64,000 bases of DNA from Mesorhizobium sp. (GTDB lineage Bacteria > Pseudomonadota > Alphaproteobacteria > Rhizobiales > Rhizobiaceae): the NCBI GenBank assembly GCA_004017535.1, contig SAJS01000003.1:310001-374000 (forward strand), in the 5' to 3' direction. Positions 40,875-48,451 of this stretch are shown here, piece by piece (the stretch's first letter is position 1; every line of letters starts with the position of its first letter). The position numbers were made by a program, and so were the translations under genes. The notes beneath the pieces were generated by a model. The model had not been told where the DNA came from and made no database searches. It saw nothing but the letters and a program-made list of their open reading frames with translations.

Positions 40875-42356
40875 TCAAACCTTTCGGAAAACAGACGCAG
40901 CGTTTGTTCCGCAAATACGATTGTAGAATTCCCACGCGTACCGATCTGTCATCCCAGCGATAAAATCCGCCAAAATCCGCTTCCTCGCTGGTCCTCGGGT
41001 CGCTTCGTATAAGCCCCTATAATCCTCCGGTAAAAGCATCTTTCCTTTTTTGTCATCCCTATCAACAGCATTAAAAATCGCCGAAATTATTTCTTTTCCG
41101 CGATATTCTATTGTCTGCATTGCAGGCGACATTATAACATGCTCATAAGTTATATTCTTTAGCACCTCCACTTTTTTAAATGTATCCAACTTTAGCCGAG
41201 CACGATGAAGCTGAGGGAACGTTGCGTGAGCCACAACTTCAACCCCATCCATGAAAATTTGGACCAAACGAGAAGTCAATTTTACCCTCTCATAACCGTC
41301 GGAAGCGAGCTTATTTGAAAAACGCTCTACCAATAGAGCCGAAGTCTGCTTTTTGTGCTCCCGAGAAGCGTTTCTGCCGGCAAGAAAACTCCGCTCTTCC
41401 TGGCTTATTATGAATAACTCTGAAAACAAATCGAACAATATTTGCTGTATTGCCCTCCTATCGACAAACAAATTCTCGATTGCATTTATATCACCGTAGT
41501 ATTTCTTCATCCTCTTATTTATAGTCTTAATCGCGCTCTCATATATTTTGTCGTCGAGAGAAAACATACCAATTGGGCTCAAAATACCAGCTTTAAAGCA
41601 ATCCTCTATATCATAAGTCGAATATGCAATATCGTCTGATATGTCCATGATAGAGCACTCAATTGTTTTGAATGGCCCCTCATGCTTCTGCCCCAATACT
41701 GACTTCTTTATGTCAGCCACAAGCCTGGATTCGTCTTGGTAGTAACCCTTGTTGTCGTCGTAGCCGCTTCGTCGTTGAGCTGCTCTTGCAGGAATCTCGT
41801 GGTCGTACTTTAGTATCGACGCCAGTGAGCGATAGGTCAGGTTGAGGCCTGCACGATAGTCGACACTATTACCGATGGGTCCGTGTAAACCTGCAGCCTC
41901 GGGATCTGTATATTCTTTCTTTTCAACCTTCGCCAAAATGTGAAGCGTCTGAGCGTTACCTTCGAATCCTCCCTGATCCTCCATTTCATGATCAAGAGCC
42001 TCTTCCCCGTTGTGGCCGAAAGGTGGATGGCCGAGGTCATGTGCCAGTCCAGCAAACTCGACAATTTCGGGTTCTATTTTAAGCGTTTTCTCTTTGAAGA
42101 GATCGCTCTCATAGTTTAACCGTATCGCTATCGATTTCGCTATTTGGGCAACCTCTAGCGAATGAGTTAGCCGGTTCCTGAAGAAATCTGAGTCGCCGCC
42201 CGGAAAGACCTGTGGCTTGCCCTGTAGCCGCCGAAAAGCCGGACAATGTATTAGTCTGGCGATGTCCCTGCGCCACTCGGACCGAAACGGCTCGTCTGAT
42301 GACTTTCCTACAACGCCTATCCGGTCGCGGTCCGAGTCCCGATACATTCCCCCCAT
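40875..42356 (-). CDS. dgt: dGTPase-family HD triphosphohydrolase, AT-rich (possible antiphage nucleotide-depletion enzyme)
   Basis: 493 residues. HD-domain dNTP triphosphohydrolase: RNRLTHSLEVAQIAKSIAIR gives His65, AGLAHDLGHPPFGHNGEEAL gives His106-Asp107, FEGNAQTLHIL is the family motif, and MDISDDIAYSTYDIED supplies the last metal Asp near 241. It hydrolyses dGTP (or other dNTPs) to the nucleoside and triphosphate. The gene is clearly AT-richer than its neighbours with different codon use, so it looks horizontally acquired. The small ORF at 42368 ends 11 bases before its start. Rhizobia usually have another dgt in the housekeeping set; this is probably an extra, stand-alone type. Confidence 0.93.
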   Translation of the reverse strand: MGGMYRDSDRDRIGVVGKSSDEPFRSEWRRDIARLIHCPAFRRLQGKPQVFPGGDSDFFRNRLTHSLEVAQIAKSIAIRLNYESDLFKEKTLKIEPEIVEFAGLAHDLGHPPFGHNGEEALDHEMEDQGGFEGNAQTLHILAKVEKKEYTDPEAAGLHGPIGNSVDYRAGLNLTYRSLASILKYDHEIPARAAQRRSGYDDNKGYYQDESRLVADIKKSVLGQKHEGPFKTIECSIMDISDDIAYSTYDIEDCFKAGILSPIGMFSLDDKIYESAIKTINKRMKKYYGDINAIENLFVDRRAIQQILFDLFSELFIISQEERSFLAGRNASREHKKQTSALLVERFSNKLASDGYERVKLTSRLVQIFMDGVEVVAHATFPQLHRARLKLDTFKKVEVLKNITYEHVIMSPAMQTIEYRGKEIISAIFNAVDRDDKKGKMLLPEDYRGLYEATRGPARKRILADFIAGMTDRYAWEFYNRICGTNAASVFRKV

Positions 42357-42367
42357 GATGGTACCGA

Positions 42368-42553
42368 CTATTTTCGACCGGCGGCCGGATTCTTCGAAGG
42401 CCCCGAATCCTTTGCTACCTTTTTGTCGCTATGGCTGCTCGCTCGACCAACGGCTGCTTGGCGCACAACCTCCAGTCCCCGCCAGACAGCTTGCCTAGCT
42501 GTGACGAAATCGGAACTGGGTTGGATGCGTTGAGTTTTGTCGACCAATCCCAT
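42368..42553 (-). CDS. Small ORF (61 aa) paired with the dGTPase
   Basis: 61 residues from ATG 42553 with a strong GAGGGAGA ribosome-binding site. MGLVDKTQRIQPSSDFVTAR, then AVWRGLEVVRQAAVGRASSH, then a basic tail. No domain recognised. It shares strand and an 11-base gap with the dGTPase, so probably one transcript. The 240 bases to its right (42554-42793) show no gene. Confidence 0.55.
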   Translation of the reverse strand: MGLVDKTQRIQPSSDFVTARQAVWRGLEVVRQAAVGRASSHSDKKVAKDSGPSKNPAAGRK

Positions 42554-42793
42554 GTGATTCTCCCTCAGGCTGCTTATGACGAGCTATCTTAGCACAATCC
42601 GTGGTGAAGAGAGTTAATGCCCTGGTAGTTAGGCGTGTGATCTATTGAGACAAGGATACACGCGCGGCTTTGGTATGCTTCTTTGAACCCTGCCGACAAG
42701 GTGCAGACATGTGGCTCACAAGAGCCCTAAGTCTGCAAGGTAATTCGGTTCCGCAGGTCGATCTGTCCACTACCTATGTCCGTCCAAGGTGTT

Positions 42794-43999
42794 TCACACC
42801 ACCTTGCCATTCCGCGCCACCTCCCTGCCCGCTCGATAGACTGCGCGCTCCTTCGGCACCGCCACCGCCGCTTCCGGGACATGCTCTGCCTTCAGCGCGA
42901 CGAAATCCGCCTTGGCGCCGACGGCGATGCCATAGCCCTCCAGCCCCAGCGCCTTGGCGCCGGCCTGGCTCACAACGTCGTAAGCTGCTTCCAGCTCCCA
43001 ATCCTCGTAGAAGCCGGAGCGATAGCCGATCATATTGGCGCGGTTCAGCATATCGCCATCGCCATAGGGCCACCAGGAATCGCGGATGTTGTCGGAACCG
43101 GCGAACACGGTGACGCCGGCCTTGCGAAGCGCGGCCACCGGCGGGAAAGCATGATCGCCGGGCGCGTTGGTCATGATGGAGAGGCCGGCGGCGGCGATCC
43201 TCTCGCCGGCCCTGGCCAACGCATCGGCGGAGATGTCGCCCAGCGCATAGGCGTGGCTGACGGCGACTTGGCCTTGCATGCCCGACGCCGTGGTCCGGGC
43301 GACGATCTCCTCGATCTCGAACAGGCCGAGCGTGCCGCGGTCATGCAGGTGGATATCGATGCCGGCGCCGCGCTTTTCGGCAAGCCCGAAGACCACGTCG
43401 AGATGGGCCTTCACGTCGCGGTCGAAGCTCGCCGGATCAAGCCCGCCGACCAGGTCGCAGCCGAGCTTGAGCGCCTCGTCGAGCAGTTCCGCCGTGCCTG
43501 GCGAGGACAGGATGCCGCTCTGCGGAAAGGCGACGAGCTGGATGTCGATCAGGTCGCGGTATTTCTCCCGCACGGCGAGGATCGTCTCGACATGCTTCAG
43601 CCCGACCGCGGCATCGACCATGACATGGCTGCGCATGGCGAGGCTGCCATGGCCGACGCAAAGCTCGAGCTGGTTCTTCGCGCGCTCCGCCATGGGCGCT
43701 GCCTGCTCGAGGTTGCGCATCTGGAAGGCAACGCGCTCGCGCACGTCGAAGCCGTTGCTGCAGGGAATGTGCGGACGCCAGGCGTCGCCGTAGAAGGAGG
43801 TGTCGAGATGGATATGGCCCTCGACGAAGGCCGGCAGCACGAGCTGTCCGGCGAGGTCGACGGCGCCGTCCGTCGGCGGCGTCGTGTTCGCAGCAGGCGC
43901 CACAGCGCTGAAGCTGCCGCCGTCGACGGTGAGGTCGGCGACCGTGCCGTCGGCGAGCCTGGCGTTGAGGAAATGAGTCTGGTTCAAGATGCATCCCAT
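42794..43999 (-). CDS. Amidohydrolase family protein (cytosine deaminase-like)
   Basis: 401 residues from ATG 43999 (another in-frame ATG at 44014; neither has a good ribosome-binding site). Amidohydrolase-superfamily metal enzyme: FVEGHIHLDTSFYG (His-x-His), DIHLHDRGTLGLFEIEEI, VAVSHAYALGDIS and the C-terminal FAGSDNIRDSWWPYGDGDML with the metal Asp. The substructure matches the cytosine deaminase / N-isopropylammelide hydrolase group. Cytosolic. The exact substrate is not deducible. Confidence 0.92.
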   Translation of the reverse strand: MGCILNQTHFLNARLADGTVADLTVDGGSFSAVAPAANTTPPTDGAVDLAGQLVLPAFVEGHIHLDTSFYGDAWRPHIPCSNGFDVRERVAFQMRNLEQAAPMAERAKNQLELCVGHGSLAMRSHVMVDAAVGLKHVETILAVREKYRDLIDIQLVAFPQSGILSSPGTAELLDEALKLGCDLVGGLDPASFDRDVKAHLDVVFGLAEKRGAGIDIHLHDRGTLGLFEIEEIVARTTASGMQGQVAVSHAYALGDISADALARAGERIAAAGLSIMTNAPGDHAFPPVAALRKAGVTVFAGSDNIRDSWWPYGDGDMLNRANMIGYRSGFYEDWELEAAYDVVSQAGAKALGLEGYGIAVGAKADFVALKAEHVPEAAVAVPKERAVYRAGREVARNGKVV

Positions 44000-44080
44000 T
44001 GAAAGTGAACGCATCAGTGGTCATCGCTTGGCAGGCCAAGGTCAATCCGGCATGGGATAGAAAGTGTTTCGCCCTTGCCT

Positions 44081-44110
44081 TCTCCCGTTGTGGGAGAGGG
44101 CAAGTACAAC
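44081..44110. repeat. Short hairpin repeat fragment (TTCTCCC..GGGAGA)
   Basis: CTTGCCTTCTCCCGTTGTGGGAGAGGGCAAG: a 9-10-bp palindrome related to the arms of the large repeat at 14192. The gap 44000-44290 has only this hairpin. Confidence 0.6.
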
Positions 44111-44290
44111 GCCCGTTATATACCGCTTTCGCGTAAGTTTCCGCGGGCAGCAAATGTGCCATCGTGAGGTCTGCGGTATGAGGCCGCCGTGGTCGACGCG
44201 GACGCCCAAGCACATCCCCAACAATGCGCCCCCAACGGACGCGTCGACCATGAACAGAATGCCGCGGCGACCTTGCCCAAGGTCGCCGTT

Positions 44291-44746
44291 TTACTTCTGC
44301 GCTACGGCGTATTCGGCGACCAGCCCCTCATATTCCTCGAAGGCCGGCAGCGCTTCGTAGCTGTGCACGGCAGGCGTCGCCGCCCAGGGCAATTTCTCCG
44401 CCGTCCAGGTTTCGATAAAGGGCGTGAACCAGGCGTGGTCGTCGAGCATGGTCGGGCGCAGATTGACGAACCAGTCGATCCCTTCGGGCCGGGTGAACAT
44501 CCAGGTCATGCAGTAGCCGCAGAAATAATGCTTGGAGGCGCCATGCAGGCCGCCGATCACCGGCTCGCCCTTCGTCACCTCGAAACCGTCCGAGGGGATC
44601 GCCGCGCTCAGCGAATAGGCGCTCGACGACATGCGCTGGCAGCCGGTGCAGTGGCAGGCCATGGTGAGCAGCGGTCTTGCCGAGATTTTCAGCCGCACGC
44701 GGCCGCAGCGGCAGCCTCCTTCAGCGGGAAGAGTGAGGGTGGGCAA
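44291..44746 (-). CDS. GFA (glutathione-dependent formaldehyde-activating) family protein
   Basis: 151 residues. Zn-binding GFA/CENP-V fold: GGCRCGRVRLKISARPLLTM, CHCTGCQRMSSSAYSLSAAI and FCGYCMTWMFTRP give the cysteines for two zinc sites. The frame stays open through the palindromic repeat upstream (to 44869), but those residues are not protein-like. The TTG at 44746 has GGAG 7 bases before it and gives the usual family length. Formaldehyde activity is unproven for most members. Confidence 0.88.
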   Translation of the reverse strand: MPTLTLPAEGGCRCGRVRLKISARPLLTMACHCTGCQRMSSSAYSLSAAIPSDGFEVTKGEPVIGGLHGASKHYFCGYCMTWMFTRPEGIDWFVNLRPTMLDDHAWFTPFIETWTAEKLPWAATPAVHSYEALPAFEEYEGLVAEYAVAQK

Positions 44747-44770
44747 GCTTGGCTCCTTGGGTTGGGGTGT

Positions 44771-44932
44771 CTTCCTTCTCCCTTGTGGGAGAAGGTGGAT
44801 CGGCGCACTAGCGCCGAGACGGATGAGGGGTGCTCCAGCGGAGTGAGACGCCGGTTTTCCCTGGAACACCCCTCATCCGGCCGCTTCGCGGCCACCTTCT
44901 CCCACAAGGGGAGAAGGGGAAGACGCGCTCAG
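44771..44932. repeat. Large palindromic intergenic repeat, copy B
   Basis: CTTCCTTCTCCCTTGTGGGA ... AAGGTGGATCGGCGCACTAG ... ACACCCCTCATCCGGCCGCT ... GTGGGAGAAGGTGGCCGCGA-type right arm ending GGGGAGAAGGGGAAG. About 160 bp and over 80 percent like the copy at 14192-14340 by eye. It separates the GFA gene from the isochorismatase-like gene and touches the end of the latter. Confidence 0.88.
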
Positions 44933-45480
44933 CCTTCCGTCAACTCCGCCGTCGTCGTCAAGCGCGCGCCCTGGCCGGCAAAGGCCTCATTATGGCGGGC
45001 GATGATGTCGGGCGCCTTCTCCTCGATCGAATCCAGCGTCGAATGCGCGTCGGAGACCACGGTGACGCCCAAGCCCTCGGCCAAGGCGCCCTTGACGGTT
45101 GCGGCGACGCAGAAATCGGTCTGGGCGCCGATGAGCACGATGTCCTTCGCGCCCTGCCCCGCCACCCATTCGGAGAGCTCGGGATTGGAGAAGGCGTTGC
45201 CGACGCTCTTGCCGAAGGTCGGCTCATCGGCCGCCTGGCCGAGCCACGGCCAGACCGGCCAGCCGGAGGCGCCCGGCGCGAGCGGATCGCCCTCCGGCCC
45301 GTCATGGCGGATGAACGCCACCTTGCGGCCGGAACGTCGTGCCCAGTCGATCAGCGTGCGTGAGCGCTCGGCGATGGCGTCGGCGTCATGGATCGGCGGG
45401 TCGAAACGACCGTCGAACATGCCGGTCTGCAGGTCGATGACGATGAGCGGCGCGGCGGCGGAAGGAGCGGTGTCTTGCAT
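44929..45480 (-). CDS. Isochorismatase-family cysteine hydrolase
   Basis: 183 residues from ATG 45480. Triad visible: Asp in IVIDLQTGMFDG, Lys in FGKSVGNAF and Cys in GAQTDFCVAATVKGALAEG. The family includes isochorismatases, nicotinamidases and N-carbamoylsarcosine amidases; which one is not clear. Cytosolic. Its C-terminal end abuts the palindromic repeat at 44771. Confidence 0.93.
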   Translation of the reverse strand: MQDTAPSAAAPLIVIDLQTGMFDGRFDPPIHDADAIAERSRTLIDWARRSGRKVAFIRHDGPEGDPLAPGASGWPVWPWLGQAADEPTFGKSVGNAFSNPELSEWVAGQGAKDIVLIGAQTDFCVAATVKGALAEGLGVTVVSDAHSTLDSIEEKAPDIIARHNEAFAGQGARLTTTAELTEG

Positions 45481-45618
45481 GGCGGCGAAGATAACGTGGA
45501 CGGAGGCTGGGTCAAGGACGAGGCAGGAGCCAGCAAGCAGCAACTCGCGCTACCCCATATGCAATTTTCAGTTGCATTGATAAATCGATGCAACTAATGT
45601 GACCAAAGGATTGGGGGA

Positions 45619-46152
45619 ATGACAATGGATGAACAATACACCGTGTTCCTGATCGGAGGAGACACGGGAGGTGACGAGCAGGCGGTGTTCACGCCGCAGA
45701 ATGTGGGGACTCGGTGCAGGCTCACTTGCAGTTATCGCGACAAAGTCATCGTTGCCGAGGAAGATGATTATTTCGAAGCCCTATGCCAAATCCGCAAGCA
45801 GCTCGAAGTGCACGGAATACTGCCCTTTTGTTATGGCGCGAGCGCGAATGTTTTCCCTGAAGGCACCGTGACAGGGATGAGTCGTGGATTGGTGATCTGC
45901 AAGGTGAAAACGGGGGAGCGTCCCAAGGAGAGCGACTTAGTCAATATATTTGACGAAGGTTATGATGTGATGCCCGTATTCGTCTCCATGCAGCAGCAGT
46001 TTTGGGATTCGTGGCTCGCCTCCCTGCCCCGATCGCAAGACCCGGAGATGACGAGCTCGACGGACGGTGCAGCCCGCTCCCTCTGGCAGTCTCTAACGCT
46101 TGGGTTTGCCAAAGTGCTGGAATCGCTTTTTCCACGGTCACGTGAAAGATAA
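45619..46152 (+). CDS. Unrecognised hypothetical protein (177 aa), lower GC
   Basis: 177 residues, ATG 45619 or 45625. It reads as a genuine protein with balanced composition: QYTVFLIGGDTGGDEQAVFT, VIVAEEDDYFEALCQIRKQL, GILPFCYGASANVFPEGTVT and a helical C-terminus. No signal or membrane segment. I cannot place it in a family. It is somewhat AT-richer than neighbours, consistent with transfer. Convergent with the LysR gene at 46165. Confidence 0.75.
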   Translation: MTMDEQYTVFLIGGDTGGDEQAVFTPQNVGTRCRLTCSYRDKVIVAEEDDYFEALCQIRKQLEVHGILPFCYGASANVFPEGTVTGMSRGLVICKVKTGERPKESDLVNIFDEGYDVMPVFVSMQQQFWDSWLASLPRSQDPEMTSSTDGAARSLWQSLTLGFAKVLESLFPRSRER

Positions 46153-46164
46153 GGCGCTTGGCTT

Positions 46165-47073
46165 TTACGACATCAGCGGCATCGGACCCTTCAGCGCCTC
46201 GGCCAGCGCGTCGCGGAAGACCGCGATCGGGCGCGCCAGCCTGCCGGCCGGGGGGCGGTGGAGCAGCCAGCAGCGCACCTGCGGCTTGAAGCCGGGGCAG
46301 TCGACCACCTCGACCGCGTCGCGCCATTGGCTGCCCGACAGCGCGCCGGGCGTGACGACGCCGATGCCGTGGCCACGAGCGACCAGCGACATCCTGAGGT
46401 CGGCGCCCTGCGCCTCGACGCCGACATGGAAAGGCAGCCGCGCCGCCTCGAAGCGATGGCGGATGAAGGTGCGGAAGCCGCAGCCGGTTTCGTTGAGCAC
46501 CCATGGGTAGCGCGCAAGGTCGTTGAGCTCGGCCGGCTTCGGCACGCCGAGGCTTGGCGAGGCCACCAGCAGCACCGCCTGCACGCCGAGATCGTCGCCG
46601 ACGAGCTCGGGCGGCGGCGCGACGCCCTCGGCGAGGCAGACGGCCACCGCGTCGATCTCGCTGTGCAGCACCTGCTCTACCAGGCGCGGCGAGAGGCTCG
46701 AGGTGATCTTCAGCGTCAGCCGCGGGAAGGCCGCGCGAAGACTGTCGAGCGGCTCGGACAGCGCGCTGGTCGAGAGATAAGGCATGATGCCGAGGCGGAA
46801 CTCGCCCCTCACCTCGCCGTCGGGCGAGACGCCCGCCTTCAGGTCTTCCAGCGAGCGCAGCACGCGGCGGCCATGCTCATAGGCCTCGCGGCCGGATGCG
46901 GTGGGTTTGAGCGGCTTCGACTGGCGGTCGAGCAAGTGCGTCGCCAGTTGCTCCTCGAGATTCTGCACCCGACGCGTCACGCCGGGCTGGGTGAGGTTGA
47001 GCCTGGCCGAAGCACCGACGATCGAGCCAGTTTCGACGACGGCCACGAAGGCCTCAAGGTCATGGATGTTCAT
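46165..47073 (-). CDS. LysR-family regulator, divergent from MFS
   Basis: 302 residues. LysR DNA-binding domain (LEAFVAVVETGSIVGASARL, NLTQPGVTRRVQNLEEQLA) and effector domain (GEFRLGIMPYLSTSALSEPL onwards). 98 bases from the divergent MFS gene, which it likely controls. Confidence 0.93.
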   Translation of the reverse strand: MNIHDLEAFVAVVETGSIVGASARLNLTQPGVTRRVQNLEEQLATHLLDRQSKPLKPTASGREAYEHGRRVLRSLEDLKAGVSPDGEVRGEFRLGIMPYLSTSALSEPLDSLRAAFPRLTLKITSSLSPRLVEQVLHSEIDAVAVCLAEGVAPPPELVGDDLGVQAVLLVASPSLGVPKPAELNDLARYPWVLNETGCGFRTFIRHRFEAARLPFHVGVEAQGADLRMSLVARGHGIGVVTPGALSGSQWRDAVEVVDCPGFKPQVRCWLLHRPPAGRLARPIAVFRDALAEALKGPMPLMS

Positions 47074-47171
47074 GCGAAATCCGCATAATCATTATCACGT
47101 CAATTCAATTGTAGCATTATACGCATTCCGAATAAAGTCCTCGCGAAATATGCGGACAGCGAGGTTTACCC

Positions 47172-48410
47172 ATGAACGGAACAGACAATGCGCGGATCGC
47201 TACGGCCGGGGTCGTCGAACGGCCGCGACATATCGGCGGCAGCACCATCACCCGGTCCCAGACATTGTTGTTTGCCGCCTCGGTGGGGATCATCGTCACC
47301 AATCTGTTCGCGCCGCAGACGCTGGTCGGATTGATCGGCCCGTCGCTGGGCGCCGCGGCGTCGCAGAGCGGCCTGGTCTCGATGGCCACCCTGCTCGGCT
47401 ATGCGGCCGGGCTGTTCTTCCTGGTGCCGCTGTCGGATTTGGTCGAGAACCGCGTGCTGGTGCTGCGCATGCTGTGCGCGGCCGTGCTCGCGGCAGCGGT
47501 CGCTTCGTTCGCGCCGTCCGCCACCTCGCTGCTGGTTGTGCTGTTCATCCTCGGCGCCGCCTGTTCCTGCATCCAGGTGCTGGTGCCGGTGGCGGCCTCG
47601 ATGGCGCCGCCGGGCCAGGAAGGGCGCGTCATCGGCGACGTGATGAGCGGTCTGATGATCGGCATCCTGCTGTCGCGTCCGATCGCCAGCCTCGTCGCCG
47701 ACGCTTTCGGCTGGCGCGCCTTCTACGGCATCAGCGCCGCGGCGCTTGCGCTTCTTGCGGTCCTGCTCGGCCTCACCTTGCCGAGACGGCGGCCGTTGGC
47801 GCAGGCGCGCTATGCGGGGCTGATCGCTTCGCTGGTCCGGCTTCTGGGCCAGGAGCCGGTGCTGCGCCGCCGCGCCTTTACCGCCAGCCTGGTGATGGCC
47901 GCCTTCAGCGTGTTCTGGACCGCGGTGGCGCTTCGCCTCTCGGCACCGCCTTTCGACCTCGGGCAGAAAGGCATCGCGCTGTTCGCGCTGGTCGGTGCCG
48001 GTGGCGCGGCGGTGACGCCGGTCTTCGGCCGCGCCGGCGACCGCGGTCTTACGCGCCCGGCAACGATCCTCTGCCATCTCGTGCTGGTCGCGGCGCTTGG
48101 CCTCGCGGCGTGGGCCGGCGCGGCCAAGGCCGGCGACGCGTGGCTTCCGCTCATCCTCATGGGTGTCAGCGCCGTGCTGCTCGATATCGGCGTCACCGGC
48201 GACCAGACGCTGGGTCGCCGTGCCGTCAACCTGCTGCAGCCGAAGGCCCGCGGCCGCATCAACGGGCTGTTCGTCGGCATCTTCTTCATCGGCGGCGCGC
48301 TCGGCTCGTTGCTGGCCGGCATTGCCTGGGCCTGGGGCGGCTGGAACGCGGTGTGCGCGGTTGGGGCGCTGTTCGGCGTGGTAGCGCTGGTGGTGGATTG
48401 GGTGGAGTAG
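47172..48410 (+). CDS. MFS transporter, 12 helices
   Basis: 412 residues. Twelve membrane segments of the major facilitator superfamily with the loop 2-3 motif GLVSMATLLGYAAGLFFLVP and D-L-V-E-N-R, then LVDRSR-like features in the second half. No substrate clue; exporters of this shape are usual. Divergent from a LysR regulator. ATG 47172. Confidence 0.92.
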   Translation: MNGTDNARIATAGVVERPRHIGGSTITRSQTLLFAASVGIIVTNLFAPQTLVGLIGPSLGAAASQSGLVSMATLLGYAAGLFFLVPLSDLVENRVLVLRMLCAAVLAAAVASFAPSATSLLVVLFILGAACSCIQVLVPVAASMAPPGQEGRVIGDVMSGLMIGILLSRPIASLVADAFGWRAFYGISAAALALLAVLLGLTLPRRRPLAQARYAGLIASLVRLLGQEPVLRRRAFTASLVMAAFSVFWTAVALRLSAPPFDLGQKGIALFALVGAGGAAVTPVFGRAGDRGLTRPATILCHLVLVAALGLAAWAGAAKAGDAWLPLILMGVSAVLLDIGVTGDQTLGRRAVNLLQPKARGRINGLFVGIFFIGGALGSLLAGIAWAWGGWNAVCAVGALFGVVALVVDWVE

Positions 48411-48417
48411 CGCAATC

Positions 48418-48451
48418 TCTTCCTTCTCCCTTGTGGGAGAAGGGAGAAGTG
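48418..48451. terminator. Hairpin between convergent genes
   Basis: TCTTCCTTCTCCCTTGTGGGAGAAGGGAGAA: palindromic arms CCTTCTCCC/GGGAGAAGG, a minimal fragment of the large repeat family. It lies between the convergent MFS and amidase stops. Confidence 0.7.

Noticed and set aside
42554-42793. Insertion-sequence end or terminal repeat next to the dGTPase island
   Set aside because: No transposase, no clear inverted repeat or target duplication was found; a short hairpin AAGGTG...CACCTT near 42789 is too weak.
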